Origin: Pseudonocardia cypriaca | Lineage (GTDB): Bacteria; Actinomycetota; Actinomycetes; Mycobacteriales; Pseudonocardiaceae | Length of the DNA stretch: 64,000 nt | Direction: 5' to 3' | Assembly: GCF_006717045.1 (NCBI RefSeq) | Contig: NZ_VFPH01000002.1 | Coordinates: 930,001-994,000, forward strand | Part shown: positions 56,151 to 64,000 of the stretch, in pieces | How positions within the stretch are numbered: the first letter of the stretch is position 1 | Layout: each line of letters begins with the position of its first letter | Notes under the pieces: model-generated | Told to the model about the DNA's origin: nothing | Databases searched by the model: none | The model's input: the letters and a program-made list of their open reading frames with translations, nothing else | Translations under genes and position numbers: made by a program

Positions 56151-56810
56151 ATGGAGCTGGGATCCGCCGCCGATCTGCGCAGGCGCTTCCGCACCGGGCG
56201 CCCGTGCCTCGACCTCGTGCACACCGGCGGCGATGGCGAGCTGGCGCGGTGGGAGATCGTGCACGCCCCGGCCGACCTGGGCCGCCTGCTCGGGGTGATC
56301 CTCGGGCTGCCCGCCCTTCCCGCCGAGGAGTCCGACCTCGCCGCGATGCGGCCGCTGCGCGCCGCCGTCACCCGCATCGCCTACGGGCTCGCCCTTGCCG
56401 CCGAGCCGCCTCCCGGCGCCGACCCCACGCCGGCGCACCCGGTGCGTGTGGAGATCGTCCGCATCGCCTCCGCGGTCGCGGGCGGCTCCACGCCCCGTCC
56501 CGCCGACGTCGCCGTCATCAACGAGTTCGCCGCCAACCCACCGCTGGTGCGCGCGCTCCGGCCAGGGGGCGGCTCGACCGTCGTCTCACCGACGGTCGCC
56601 GCCGCGCTCGCCACCGTCGCCCGCGACGCCGTCGACCTGTTCGGTGGGCCGCTCGCCGGGCGCGTTCGCATGTGCGCCGCCGACGACTGCGGCCTGCTGT
56701 TCGTCGACACCTCCCGCCCGGGAGGGCGCCGGTGGTGCTCGATGGAGCGCTGCGGCAACCGGGCGAAGATCCGCACGCACCGGGCACGGCGCGGGGAGCC
56801 GCCTACTTGA
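56151..56810 (+). CDS. CGNR zinc-finger/ABATE-domain regulator
   Basis: 219 residues. The N-terminal ABATE stress-response domain starts RTGRPCLDLVHTGG; the C-terminal CGNR zinc finger is RMCAADDCGLLFVDTSRPGGRRWCSMERCGNRAK with the four cysteines and the CGNR signature intact. Such proteins are DNA-binding regulators. The palindrome abutting its start suggests autoregulation and control of the divergent RidA gene. The 3' end overlaps the sugar permease gene by 8 bases in convergent orientation. Confidence 0.9.
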   Translation: MELGSAADLRRRFRTGRPCLDLVHTGGDGELARWEIVHAPADLGRLLGVILGLPALPAEESDLAAMRPLRAAVTRIAYGLALAAEPPPGADPTPAHPVRVEIVRIASAVAGGSTPRPADVAVINEFAANPPLVRALRPGGGSTVVSPTVAAALATVARDAVDLFGGPLAGRVRMCAADDCGLLFVDTSRPGGRRWCSMERCGNRAKIRTHRARRGEPPT

Positions 56811-57627
56811 TCGCCCCGCGCGTCACGCCGCTCAGCACCCAGCGCTGCGCGAGTACGTAGACGATGATCGACGGGGCCAGCGCCATCAGGTAGGAGGCGA
56901 ACGCCACGTTGTAGTTCGTGGAGAAGGCGAGCTGGAAGACCTTCTGCACGACCGGGATCGTCTGCATCCGCTGGTCGGCGGTGATCATGGACGGCATCAT
57001 GTAGTCGTTCCACGACGCGAGGAACGCGAAGATCCCGACGGTCGCGTTCATGGGCCCGAGCAGCGGGAAGATCAGTTTCCAGAACACCTGCCACGTCGAT
57101 GCGCCGTCGAGCCGGGCGCTCTCCTCCAGCTCGAGCGGGATCGACCGGAGGAACGCCGTGTAGAGCAGCACGCTGAACGACATCTGGAACATCACGTGCA
57201 GGATCGCGACGCCGATCGGGTTGGCCAGCCCCAGCGTTGCCGTGAGGGTGACCTGCGGCAGCGCCACCACCGGGAACGGGATGAACATCGCGCCGAGCAG
57301 GTAGAGGTAGGCCAAGCGGAACCCGCGGCGCTGCCAGTTGCGGGCGATCGCGTAGCTCGCCCACGACGCGAGCACGAGCGTGCCCGCCACCGTGACCGCG
57401 CTGACGAACACCGAAACCGCGAACGCCCGCGGGAAGGAGGTGAGCGTCCACGCCTCGGCGAAGCTGGCGAGGTTCGGCGGCCACGGGAAGTCGAAGCCGG
57501 CCCCGCGCACCGCCTGCTCCGACGTCTTCAACGACATCGCGAGGGCGAAGTACAGCGGCACGACGACGGTCAGCGCGGCGAGCCCGAGCAGGACCGTGAG
57601 CCCCCAGCGGCCCGTCCGGCGGTTCAC
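56803..57627 (-). CDS. Sugar ABC transporter permease, MalG/UgpE type
   Basis: 274 residues, six spans. SLKTSEQAV and the coupling loop FLRSIPLELEESARLDGASTWQVFWKLIFPLLGPMNATVGIFAFLASWNDYMMP (EAA motif) are typical of CUT1 permeases. GTG 57627 overlaps the preceding permease stop (GTGA). Last gene of the three-gene importer. Confidence 0.92.
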   Translation of the reverse strand: MNRRTGRWGLTVLLGLAALTVVVPLYFALAMSLKTSEQAVRGAGFDFPWPPNLASFAEAWTLTSFPRAFAVSVFVSAVTVAGTLVLASWASYAIARNWQRRGFRLAYLYLLGAMFIPFPVVALPQVTLTATLGLANPIGVAILHVMFQMSFSVLLYTAFLRSIPLELEESARLDGASTWQVFWKLIFPLLGPMNATVGIFAFLASWNDYMMPSMITADQRMQTIPVVQKVFQLAFSTNYNVAFASYLMALAPSIIVYVLAQRWVLSGVTRGAIK

Positions 57628-58541
57628 AGGCTCACCCCCCGGCCGCGGACCAGCCTCAGCTGCACGACCGAGACGGCCAGCAGGACGACGAAGAACACGA
57701 CCGCGTTGGCCATCTGGTAGCCGTAGTCGCCGGATCCGAAGCCGTTGAAGATGGTCATCGCGATGCTCGTGGTCGACGCGCCGGGGCCGCCGCCGGTGAG
57801 GCCGACGATGATGTCGTAGGCGTTGAAGAAGTTCTTGAGTCCGAGCACGCTGCTGATCAGCACGTACCCGGCGATGAGCGGCAGGGTGATCGAGCGGAAC
57901 CGGCGCCACGCTCCCGCCCCGTCGATGGCCGCCGCCTCGTAGACCTCCTCCGGCACGGCGAGCAGCCCCGCGAGGTAGATGATCAGCGCGCTCGGTACGG
58001 CCTGCCACGCGGTCACGATCACCACGCCGATCCACGCGGTCTCCGGGGCGGCGAGGATGCTCTCCTGCAGCCAGCCGGCCCCGAGCGCCGCGCCGACGGC
58101 GGGCGCCGACGTGGAGAACAGGTAGTTGAAGACGTAGGCGATCACGATGCCGGACACGACCATCGGCACGACGAACACGCCGCGCAGCACCGTCCGGCCG
58201 GGGATCCGCGCGTTCAGCCCGAGCGCGAGTGCCAGCGCCACCACGTTCGTGACCACGACCGTGACCAGCGCGAACCCGAACGTGAAGGCGTACGAGCCGA
58301 GGATGCGCGGGTCGGTGACCAGCGAGCCGTAGTTGGCCAGTCCGATGAACCGGAACTCGCCGAAGCCCATGGAGTTGGTCAGGCTCGCCACGAACCCGAC
58401 CAGCGCCGGCAGCGTCACGAAGAACGTGAAGAGCACGATCGCGGGCAGCAGGAACAGGTGGTAGACGCCGTCGGCCCGCCTGCGCCGGGCCGCGCGCGCC
58501 GACACCGGCGGCGCGACGGCCGGGGTGCTCTCGATGATCAT
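57624..58541 (-). CDS. Sugar ABC transporter permease, MalF/UgpA type
   Basis: 305 residues, six spans after a cytoplasmic Arg-rich N-terminus. FFVTLPALVGFVASLTN, FIGLANYGSLVTDPRI, and the EAA loop YLAGLLAVPEEVYEAAAIDGAGAWRRFRSITLPLIAGYVLISSVLG. It forms the CUT1 channel with the next gene. ATG 58541 lies 11 bases after the binding-protein stop. Confidence 0.92.
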   Translation of the reverse strand: MIIESTPAVAPPVSARAARRRRADGVYHLFLLPAIVLFTFFVTLPALVGFVASLTNSMGFGEFRFIGLANYGSLVTDPRILGSYAFTFGFALVTVVVTNVVALALALGLNARIPGRTVLRGVFVVPMVVSGIVIAYVFNYLFSTSAPAVGAALGAGWLQESILAAPETAWIGVVIVTAWQAVPSALIIYLAGLLAVPEEVYEAAAIDGAGAWRRFRSITLPLIAGYVLISSVLGLKNFFNAYDIIVGLTGGGPGASTTSIAMTIFNGFGSGDYGYQMANAVVFFVVLLAVSVVQLRLVRGRGVSL

Positions 58542-58552
58542 CGACGTCCTCC

Positions 58553-59836
58553 TCACGCGGAACGGGCGGCGAGCCGCTGCCAGTCGGTGTCCAGGCGGTG
58601 CAGGAACGTGGCGTCGTCGCCGGTCTGCAGCGCCTCCTGCAGGTAGCTGCCGAGCGGGATCGCCTCGGTGACGAACGTGCTCGCGCCCGGCTGGATGCGG
58701 TTCGCCTCGATCGCGGGCCGGAGCCCGGCCAGCCGCGGGTCCGGCTGCGCGGGCGCTCCCCGCAGCGGCGACTGGGCGAGGTTGGCCGCGTTGTAGGAGT
58801 TCACGACATCGGGGCGGAACAGGTAGGACAGGAACGCCCGGGCCGCCTCCTGCTTGCGCGTGGAGCGCGGGATCCACACGCCGAGGTCGACGTTGACCCG
58901 CGCGGTGGTGAGCGCCGGATCGTCGGTGGCCGGCAGCGGGAACGTGGCCACGGGCGCGTCCGGGTTCACCTTGGCGATCTCGCCGAGCGCCCACGGCCCC
59001 TGCAGGTACATCGCAGCGCGGCCGTCACCGAAGGCCAGGTTGCCGTCGTAGTAGGTGCGCGTGTCGGCGTCCGGGTTGAGCCAGCGCCGCAGCTCGATCA
59101 TCCGCCGCGCCGCGGGGGCGAACCCGGTGGTGAAGGGCGCCGAGACGGCGGGCCCGGCCGCGATCAAGTTGCGGAAGAAACCGGCGACGTCGAGCGTGCT
59201 GCCCGCGACGTAGTCGAAAAGGCCCTGGGTGAGCGGCCACAGCCCCTCGGCGCGGTGGGTGCTGTAGAGCGGGGTGATCCCGGCTGCAGCGAACGTCTCG
59301 CAGGCCGTGACGAGCTCGCTCCACGTTCGCGGCACCGCGACCCCGTGCTCGGCGAACAGCCGGGGGTTGTAGATCGTGCCGGCCGCCGTGATCGAGAACG
59401 GCAGCACACTCGTCTCGTCGCGGTAGGTGCCGTAGCTCGCGGCGAGGTCCCGGTAGGCGGGGGCGATCTGCGCGGCCTCCGGCATGTCGCCCAGGTCGGA
59501 CAGCACGCCCTTGGTGGTGAACAGCGCCGCCTCGGCCCGGTAGTTGTAGCAGGCGATGTCCGGCGGCTCACCGCGCGCGAACTGCGGGACGATCGCCACC
59601 GGGGTCGTGTCGAGCACCACGCGCACCGCCTGCTGGCTCGCGTTGAAGTCGGCGACCATCCGGGCGAACTGGTCCACGACCTCCGGCTTGTTCATGAGGA
59701 ACCGGATCGTCGTGCGCCCGTCGGACGCGCCGCAGCCGACGAGCGGTGCCACCGCCGCGGCGACTGCGCCGGCGCCAACCGCGCGCAACACCCGTCTGCG
59801 GGTGACCCCACCCTCGCCACCAGGACACGAGCGCAT
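58553..59836 (-). CDS. Sugar ABC transporter binding lipoprotein, Tat-type signal
   Basis: 427 residues. The N-terminus TRRRVLRAVGAGAVAAAVAP with lipobox LVGC (cysteine about 35) has a twin-arginine look, suggesting folded export by Tat. The mature part is a SBP_bac_1/8 type II fold: RFLMNKPEVVDQFARMVADFNAS, PFSITAAGTIYNPRLFAEHGV, FGDGRAAMYLQGPWALGEI, and VNVDLGVWIPRSTRKQEAARAFLSYLF. No other in-frame start exists after ATG 59836, which has GGGGGGAG 6 bases upstream. No ATPase gene follows; a shared MsiK-type ATPase elsewhere probably serves it. Confidence 0.9.
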   Translation of the reverse strand: MRSCPGGEGGVTRRRVLRAVGAGAVAAAVAPLVGCGASDGRTTIRFLMNKPEVVDQFARMVADFNASQQAVRVVLDTTPVAIVPQFARGEPPDIACYNYRAEAALFTTKGVLSDLGDMPEAAQIAPAYRDLAASYGTYRDETSVLPFSITAAGTIYNPRLFAEHGVAVPRTWSELVTACETFAAAGITPLYSTHRAEGLWPLTQGLFDYVAGSTLDVAGFFRNLIAAGPAVSAPFTTGFAPAARRMIELRRWLNPDADTRTYYDGNLAFGDGRAAMYLQGPWALGEIAKVNPDAPVATFPLPATDDPALTTARVNVDLGVWIPRSTRKQEAARAFLSYLFRPDVVNSYNAANLAQSPLRGAPAQPDPRLAGLRPAIEANRIQPGASTFVTEAIPLGSYLQEALQTGDDATFLHRLDTDWQRLAARSA

Positions 59837-59935
59837 GCGGAACTCCCCCCGCTCCCCGACCAGCGCGGCGGTCCAGACGCCTGCGGCTGGGTGCCTGACG
59901 CTACGCCCTCGAGCCCCTCGGCGCCGGGGTCGCGC

Positions 59936-61108
59936 TCACCCGCGCGTCAGCAGGGCGACGCTCTCGAAGTGGTGGGTCATCGGGAACGCGTCGAAAGCCC
60001 GCAGCTCGGCGAGGCGGTAGCCGCCGGCGGTGAAGAGCGCCAGGTCGCGGGCCAGCGCCGCCGGGTCACAGGCCACGTGCACCACGCGGTCGGGGCCACG
60101 GTCGCACAGCGCGTCGACAAGCTCGCGGCCCAGCCCCCGCCGCGGCGGGTCGGCCACCACCACGTCGGGGCGGCCGTCCAGCTCGGGCAGGACGCGCTCG
60201 ACGCGGCCCACGTGCCAGCCCACCTGCTGCAGGTCGGCCAGCGCCGCCCGCCCGTCGGCGACGGCCCGGGCCGACGACTCGACGACGACGACCTCGCCGT
60301 CCGGGCCCACCTGCCCGGCGAGCACCGCCGCGAACAGGCCGACCCCGCCGTAGAGGTCCCACGCCGCGCCGCCTGCCGGCGCGTCCGCCCACTCCGCCAC
60401 CACCGACGCCAGCGCGTCCGGGAGCGCCGGGTGCACCTGCCAGAAGACGCCCGGCGAGAGCAGCCACTCGCGCCCGGCCGCACGCTGCACGGCTGGCCCA
60501 CCCCCGGCGTGCACGACGCCGTGGGCGTCGACGACCACCTCGACCTCGCCACCCGGCGCGAACCGCCGCTCCAGCACGGGCGGCAGCGCGCCTGCCGGGG
60601 CGATCGGGCAGTCCACGATCGGCAGGACGTCGTGGCTGCGGTGCGCGCGCAACCCGGGCTGCCCGTGCTCGTCGACGGCGAGCCGCACGCGGTGGCGCCA
60701 GCCGAGCGCCCCGCCGGGCAGCTCCTCCACCTCCACCGCCCGCTCGATCCCCGCCAGCCTGCGCAGCTGCTCGGCGAGCACGGCGGCCTTGAGCTCGCGC
60801 TGCAGGGCCGGGTCGGCGTGCTGGAAGTCGCAGCCGCCGCACCCGCCCGCCCGCGCCCACACGCACGGCGCGGGCACCCGGCCCGGCGCCGCCTCCCGCA
60901 CCGCAACGGCGTCGGCCCGGCAGAACCCGCCGCCACCGTCCTCGACGACCACGGCGAGCACCCGCTCCCCCGGCAACGCGTGCCGGACGAACACCACCCG
61001 CCCCTCGTGGCGGGCGACGCAGTGCCCGCCGTGCGCGACCGGGCCGACGTCGAGCTCCAGCACCCGATCGGTCCAGTCGAGCTTCGGCTCCGAGACCGCA
61101 GACGTCAT
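59936..61108 (-). CDS. TrmA/RlmD-type RNA (uracil-5)-methyltransferase
   Basis: 390 residues. N-terminal TRAM domain (LELDVGPVAHGGHCVARHEGRVVFVRHALPGE), a [4Fe-4S] motif PCVWARAGGCGGCDF with further cysteine, SAM-binding WDLYGGVGLFAAVLA, VVVADPPRRGLG and the catalytic HVACDPAALARDL with its cysteine. It makes 5-methyluridine in tRNA or rRNA. Its ATG overlaps the transporter stop by four bases. The neighbourhood matches M. tuberculosis Rv2689c-Rv2690c / ceoB-ceoC. Confidence 0.92.
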   Translation of the reverse strand: MTSAVSEPKLDWTDRVLELDVGPVAHGGHCVARHEGRVVFVRHALPGERVLAVVVEDGGGGFCRADAVAVREAAPGRVPAPCVWARAGGCGGCDFQHADPALQRELKAAVLAEQLRRLAGIERAVEVEELPGGALGWRHRVRLAVDEHGQPGLRAHRSHDVLPIVDCPIAPAGALPPVLERRFAPGGEVEVVVDAHGVVHAGGGPAVQRAAGREWLLSPGVFWQVHPALPDALASVVAEWADAPAGGAAWDLYGGVGLFAAVLAGQVGPDGEVVVVESSARAVADGRAALADLQQVGWHVGRVERVLPELDGRPDVVVADPPRRGLGRELVDALCDRGPDRVVHVACDPAALARDLALFTAGGYRLAELRAFDAFPMTHHFESVALLTRG

Positions 61109-63144
61109 GGCCTGCGCTGCCCGACGGTCGCCTTGGCCGGAGCCGCTCCGTCGTCCTGCGCCACCGGCTCGTAGCCGCGCCTCGACGACCCCGGTGGGGT
61201 CTCCGGCCGCCGGACGACCCGCTCCGAGGAGCGCAGCTGCCACGGCACGCTCGTGACCATCACCCCGGGCTGGAACAGCAGCCTGCCCTTGAGCCGCAAC
61301 GCGCTCTGGTTGTGCAGGATCTGCTCCCACCAGTGCCCCACCACGTACTCCGGGATGAACACGGTGACGACGTCACGCGGGTTCCTGCTGCGGATCCGCT
61401 TCACGTAGTCGAGCACCGGCTTGGTGATCTCCCGGTACGGCGACTCCACGACCTTGAGCGGCACCGGCAGCTTGCGCTTGTCCCAGTCGCGCATCAGGCG
61501 CTTCGTGTCGGCGTCGTCCACGTTGACCGTGACCGCCTCCAGCACGTCGGGCCGGGTGGCGCGGGCGTAGGCGAGCGCGCGCAGCGTCGGCTTGTGCAGC
61601 GTGGAGACGAGCACGATCGCGTGGTTGCGCGAGGGCAGCACGGCGTCGGACTCGCCCGCGACGAGCTCGGCGGCGACCCGGTCGTAGTGGCGGCGGATCG
61701 CCTGCATCATCACGTAGAACACGGCCATCGCCGCGATCGCGATCCACGCGCCGCGGGTGAACTTCGTGATGAGCACGACGACGAGCACGAGGCCGGTCAT
61801 CACCGCCCCGAAGCCGTTGATCATGCGCGCGCGCAGCATCCTCCGCCGCGCCGCCGGGTCGGTCTCGGTGGCGAGCAACCGGTTCCAGTGCCGCAGCATG
61901 CCCGACTGACTGAGCGTGAACGAGGTGAACACACCCACGGTGTAGAGGGCGATCAGCCGAGTGACCTCGGCCTGGAACCCGACCACGAGCACGATCGCCA
62001 CGGCCGCCAGCACGACGATGCCGTTGGAGAACGCGAGCCGGTCGCCGCGGGTGTGCAGCTGCCGGGGCAGGTACCGGTCCTGGGACAGGATCGATCCCAG
62101 CACCGGGAAGCCGTTGTAGGCGGTGTTCGCGGCCAGTACCAGGATCAGTGCCGTCACGATCACGACGAAGACGAACCCGGCCCGGAAGTCGTGGAACACC
62201 GCATCGGCGAGCTGGGCCACCAGGGTCTGCTGCACGTAGCCGGGCGCCGCCGCCACGATCTGCGTATCAGGGTGTTCTGCGACCTTCGCCCCGGTGAGGT
62301 GCGCGAGCGCGATCAGGCCGGAGAACATCGACACCGAGATGACCCCGAGCAACAGCAGGGTCGTGGCCGCATTCCGGGACTTCGGCTTGCGGAAGGCCGG
62401 AACGCCGTTGCTGATCGCCTCCACCCCGGTGAGCGCCGCGCACCCCTGGGTGAACGACCGCAGGATCAGCAGCGCGAGGGCGAGCCCGGTGAACGCATCG
62501 CCTTCTGCCAGGAGGTCGACGTCGGCGCTGGGTGCCCGCACCACGTCGCCGAACAGCAGGATCCGCGTCAGACCCCAAATGATCATGGAGCCGACGCCGA
62601 GTATGAACAGGTAGGTCGGGACCGCGAACGCGACGCCGGACTCCCGCACGCCGCGCAGGTTGATGGCGGTGAGCACGACGATCGCGGCCACCGCGAAGGC
62701 GACCTTGTGCTCACCGACGTACGGGATCAGCGCACCGACGTTCGCCGCGGCCGCGGAGATCGAGACCGCGACGGTCAGCGTGTAGTCGACCAGCAGCGCG
62801 CTCGCAACGGCGATCCCCGCCCGTCGGCCGAGGTTGACCGTGGCCACCTCGTAGTCGCCGCCGCCGGACGGGTAGGCGTGCACGACCTGCCGGTAGCTCG
62901 TGACGACCGTGAGCAGCACGACCACGACCGCGAGCCCGACCCACGGCGAGAACGCGTACGCCGAGATCCCCGCGACCGACAGCGTCAGGAAGATCTCCTC
63001 GGGCGCGTAGGCGACCGAGGACATCGCGTCGGATGCGAAGACGGGCAGCGCGATCCGCTTGGGGAGCAGGGTGTGGGCGAGACGGTCGCTGCGCTGCGGC
63101 CGCCCGACCAGTACGCGCTTGAGGGCGGTGCCGAGCCTGGTCAC
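61105..63144 (-). CDS. APC-superfamily transporter, KimA/Rv2690c-like
   Basis: 679 residues. Membrane part (about 40-490) with twelve spans: ALPVFASDAMSSVAYAPEEIFL, YPSGGGDYEVATVNLG, VDYTLTVAVSISAAA and TGVEAISNGVPAFRKPKSRNAATTLL. A cytoplasmic part of about 180 residues follows, starting VLVSTLHKPTLRALAYARATRPD and ending with PEYVVGHWWEQILHNQSALRLKGRLL, a USP-like domain. The closest characterised protein of this layout is the Bacillus K+ importer KimA. Divergence from the ceoB-ceoC K+ regulatory genes by 69 bases supports a potassium role. GTG start. Confidence 0.88.
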   Translation of the reverse strand: MTRLGTALKRVLVGRPQRSDRLAHTLLPKRIALPVFASDAMSSVAYAPEEIFLTLSVAGISAYAFSPWVGLAVVVVLLTVVTSYRQVVHAYPSGGGDYEVATVNLGRRAGIAVASALLVDYTLTVAVSISAAAANVGALIPYVGEHKVAFAVAAIVVLTAINLRGVRESGVAFAVPTYLFILGVGSMIIWGLTRILLFGDVVRAPSADVDLLAEGDAFTGLALALLILRSFTQGCAALTGVEAISNGVPAFRKPKSRNAATTLLLLGVISVSMFSGLIALAHLTGAKVAEHPDTQIVAAAPGYVQQTLVAQLADAVFHDFRAGFVFVVIVTALILVLAANTAYNGFPVLGSILSQDRYLPRQLHTRGDRLAFSNGIVVLAAVAIVLVVGFQAEVTRLIALYTVGVFTSFTLSQSGMLRHWNRLLATETDPAARRRMLRARMINGFGAVMTGLVLVVVLITKFTRGAWIAIAAMAVFYVMMQAIRRHYDRVAAELVAGESDAVLPSRNHAIVLVSTLHKPTLRALAYARATRPDVLEAVTVNVDDADTKRLMRDWDKRKLPVPLKVVESPYREITKPVLDYVKRIRSRNPRDVVTVFIPEYVVGHWWEQILHNQSALRLKGRLLFQPGVMVTSVPWQLRSSERVVRRPETPPGSSRRGYEPVAQDDGAAPAKATVGQRRP

Positions 63145-63213
63145 GGGGAAAGCCTATGCGGTGCGGCGACCTGCCACGCGATAGCGTTCGCGCGACCCCG
63201 GGAGGCCAGTGCG

Positions 63214-63876
63214 GTGTACGTCGTGATCATGGGATGTGGGCGGGTCGGAGCGGCCCTCGCAGCCGGGCTGGACCGGCTCGGCCACGAGGTCGCGGTGATC
63301 GACCGCAACCGCCAGGCGTTCCGCAGGCTGAGCCCCGACTTCCGGGGCAAGCAGGTCGTCGGTGAGGGCTACCACCGCGAGGTGCTCGTCGAGGCCGGGG
63401 TCGAGGGTGCCCAGGCCTTCGCCGCCGTGTCGAGCGGCGACAACTCCAACATCATCTCCGCGCGTGTCGCCCGCGAGACGTTCGGCGTCGACCGCGTCGT
63501 CGCCCGCATCTACGACGCCAAGCGCGCCGCCGTCTACGAGCGGCTCGGGATCCCCACCGTCGCCACCGTCCCGTGGAGCACCGACCGCTTCCTGCGGATG
63601 CTGCTACCCGATGGGGTGGCGTCGGCGTGGCGCGAACCCACCGGCACCGTCGCGATACTGGCGTTGCCGGTGCACGAGGAGTGGGTGGGCCACCCGATCC
63701 GCGACCTGGAGGCGGCGACGGGTTCCCGCGTCGCGTTCATCGTGCGGTTCGGCACCGGGATCCTCCCCGGCCCCGACACCGCCGTGCAGGCCGAGGACAC
63801 GATCTACGTCGCGGCCGTGTCGGGCACCGTCAGCGACGTCACCGCGGCGGCCGGCGCGCCGCCCCAGGAAGGCTGA
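63214..63876 (+). CDS. ceoB: TrkA-family K+ uptake regulator CeoB
   Basis: 220 residues. RCK_N Rossmann domain: VYVVIMGCGRVGAALAAGLDRLGHEVAVIDRN (GxGxxG), VVGEGYHREVLVEAGVEGA, and AFAAVSSGDNSNIISARVARE. RCK_C domain (about 135-205): VAILALPVHEEWVGHPIRDLEAATGSRVAFIVRFGTGILP. It binds NAD(H)/nucleotides and gates a Trk-type K+ channel or transporter. GTG 63214 has GGAGG 8 bases upstream. ceoC follows by 5 bases, and a K+-type transporter lies divergent. Confidence 0.92.
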   Translation: MYVVIMGCGRVGAALAAGLDRLGHEVAVIDRNRQAFRRLSPDFRGKQVVGEGYHREVLVEAGVEGAQAFAAVSSGDNSNIISARVARETFGVDRVVARIYDAKRAAVYERLGIPTVATVPWSTDRFLRMLLPDGVASAWREPTGTVAILALPVHEEWVGHPIRDLEAATGSRVAFIVRFGTGILPGPDTAVQAEDTIYVAAVSGTVSDVTAAAGAPPQEG

Positions 63877-63881
63877 GTCGG

Positions 63882-64000
63882 ATGCGCATCGCGATCGCAG
63901 GAGCCGGGGCCGTCGGCCGCTCCATCGCGTTGGAGCTGGTGGAGAGCAAGCACCAGGTGATGCTCATCGAGCGTGAGCTCGCCAACATCGAGCCCGAGTC
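63882..64000 (+). CDS. ceoC: TrkA-family K+ uptake regulator CeoC, truncated by window end
   Basis: The first 39 codons: MRIAIAGAGAVGRSIALEL with the GAGAVG nucleotide-binding loop, then QVMLIERE with the acidic residue that contacts the NAD ribose. The pairing with ceoB, 5 bases upstream, matches the mycobacterial arrangement. The rest is outside the window. Confidence 0.88.
   Translation, partial: MRIAIAGAGAVGRSIALELVESKHQVMLIERELANIEPE

Overview
The window is about 72-75% GC, uses GTG and TTG starts freely, and is full of 1-14 bp start/stop overlaps. Its conserved genes (ribosomal protein S1, a PdtaR/Rv1626-type ANTAR regulator, a CeoB/CeoC-type TrkA pair, a DprE2-like reductase, F420-type LLM oxidoreductases) are actinobacterial. 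The family mix resembles Pseudonocardiaceae (Pseudonocardia or a near relative). That placement is inference from gene content. I see no phage, plasmid, IS element or CRISPR array.

Layout. 1-2.3 kb: a truncated lipoprotein and rpsA. 2.3-4.7 kb: a methyltransferase, an HTH_42 (AlkZ/AlkX-like) glycosylase and a hotdog thioesterase. 4.8-9.9 kb: a complete branched-chain amino-acid ABC operon, livK-H-M-G-F. 10-11.7 kb: pdtaR, a tRNA with a CAA (Leu) anticodon but a short variable loop, and an HTH-LAGLIDADG protein. 11.7-24.5 kb: small metabolic and regulatory units (DUF protein, NmrA/AraC pair, CE1758/CE1759-type monooxygenase plus FMN reductase plus ECF sigma factor, two DHFR-like reductases, LysE, an SDR-MFS operon facing its TetR, DUF309, RNase H, NAT, double GNAT). 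24.7-28.4 kb: an NMT1/THI5-type ABC importer. 28.4-31.9 kb: a glycosyltransferase and glycogen-debranching-type hydrolase operon preceded by a near-perfect CIRCE (HrcA operator). 31.9-38.8 kb: DprE2-like SDR, AroE, ROK regulator, methyltransferase, FrnE-type DsbA, LysR and an ACS-family MFS. 38.9-46.5 kb: DEAD-box helicase, F420-type oxidoreductase, serine hydrolase, RidA-dehydratase operon, Zn-alcohol dehydrogenase with two uncharacterised neighbours. 46.5-50.2 kb: an AbiEi-like protein flanked by two copies of a 69-bp palindromic repeat, then tex. 50.2-55.7 kb: MGT-type glycosyltransferase/TetR pair and an APC permease-copper amine oxidase operon. 55.7-59.8 kb: RidA, a CGNR regulator, and a sugar ABC importer lacking its own ATPase. 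59.9-64 kb: a TrmA-type methyltransferase and an APC/KimA-like transporter, divergent from ceoB-ceoC (cut by the window end).

Together these genes suggest a soil-type heterotroph geared to nitrogen and carbon scavenging (amino acids, amines, sugars, NMT1-type substrates), with many small one-regulator/one-operon switches. Two sequence-level themes recur. First, promoter-like -10 hexamers sit 6-8 nt before start codons, implying leaderless mRNAs. Second, long palindromes lie in intergenic spaces: some are plain terminators, some are operators (CIRCE, TetR boxes), and some look like dispersed repeat elements.
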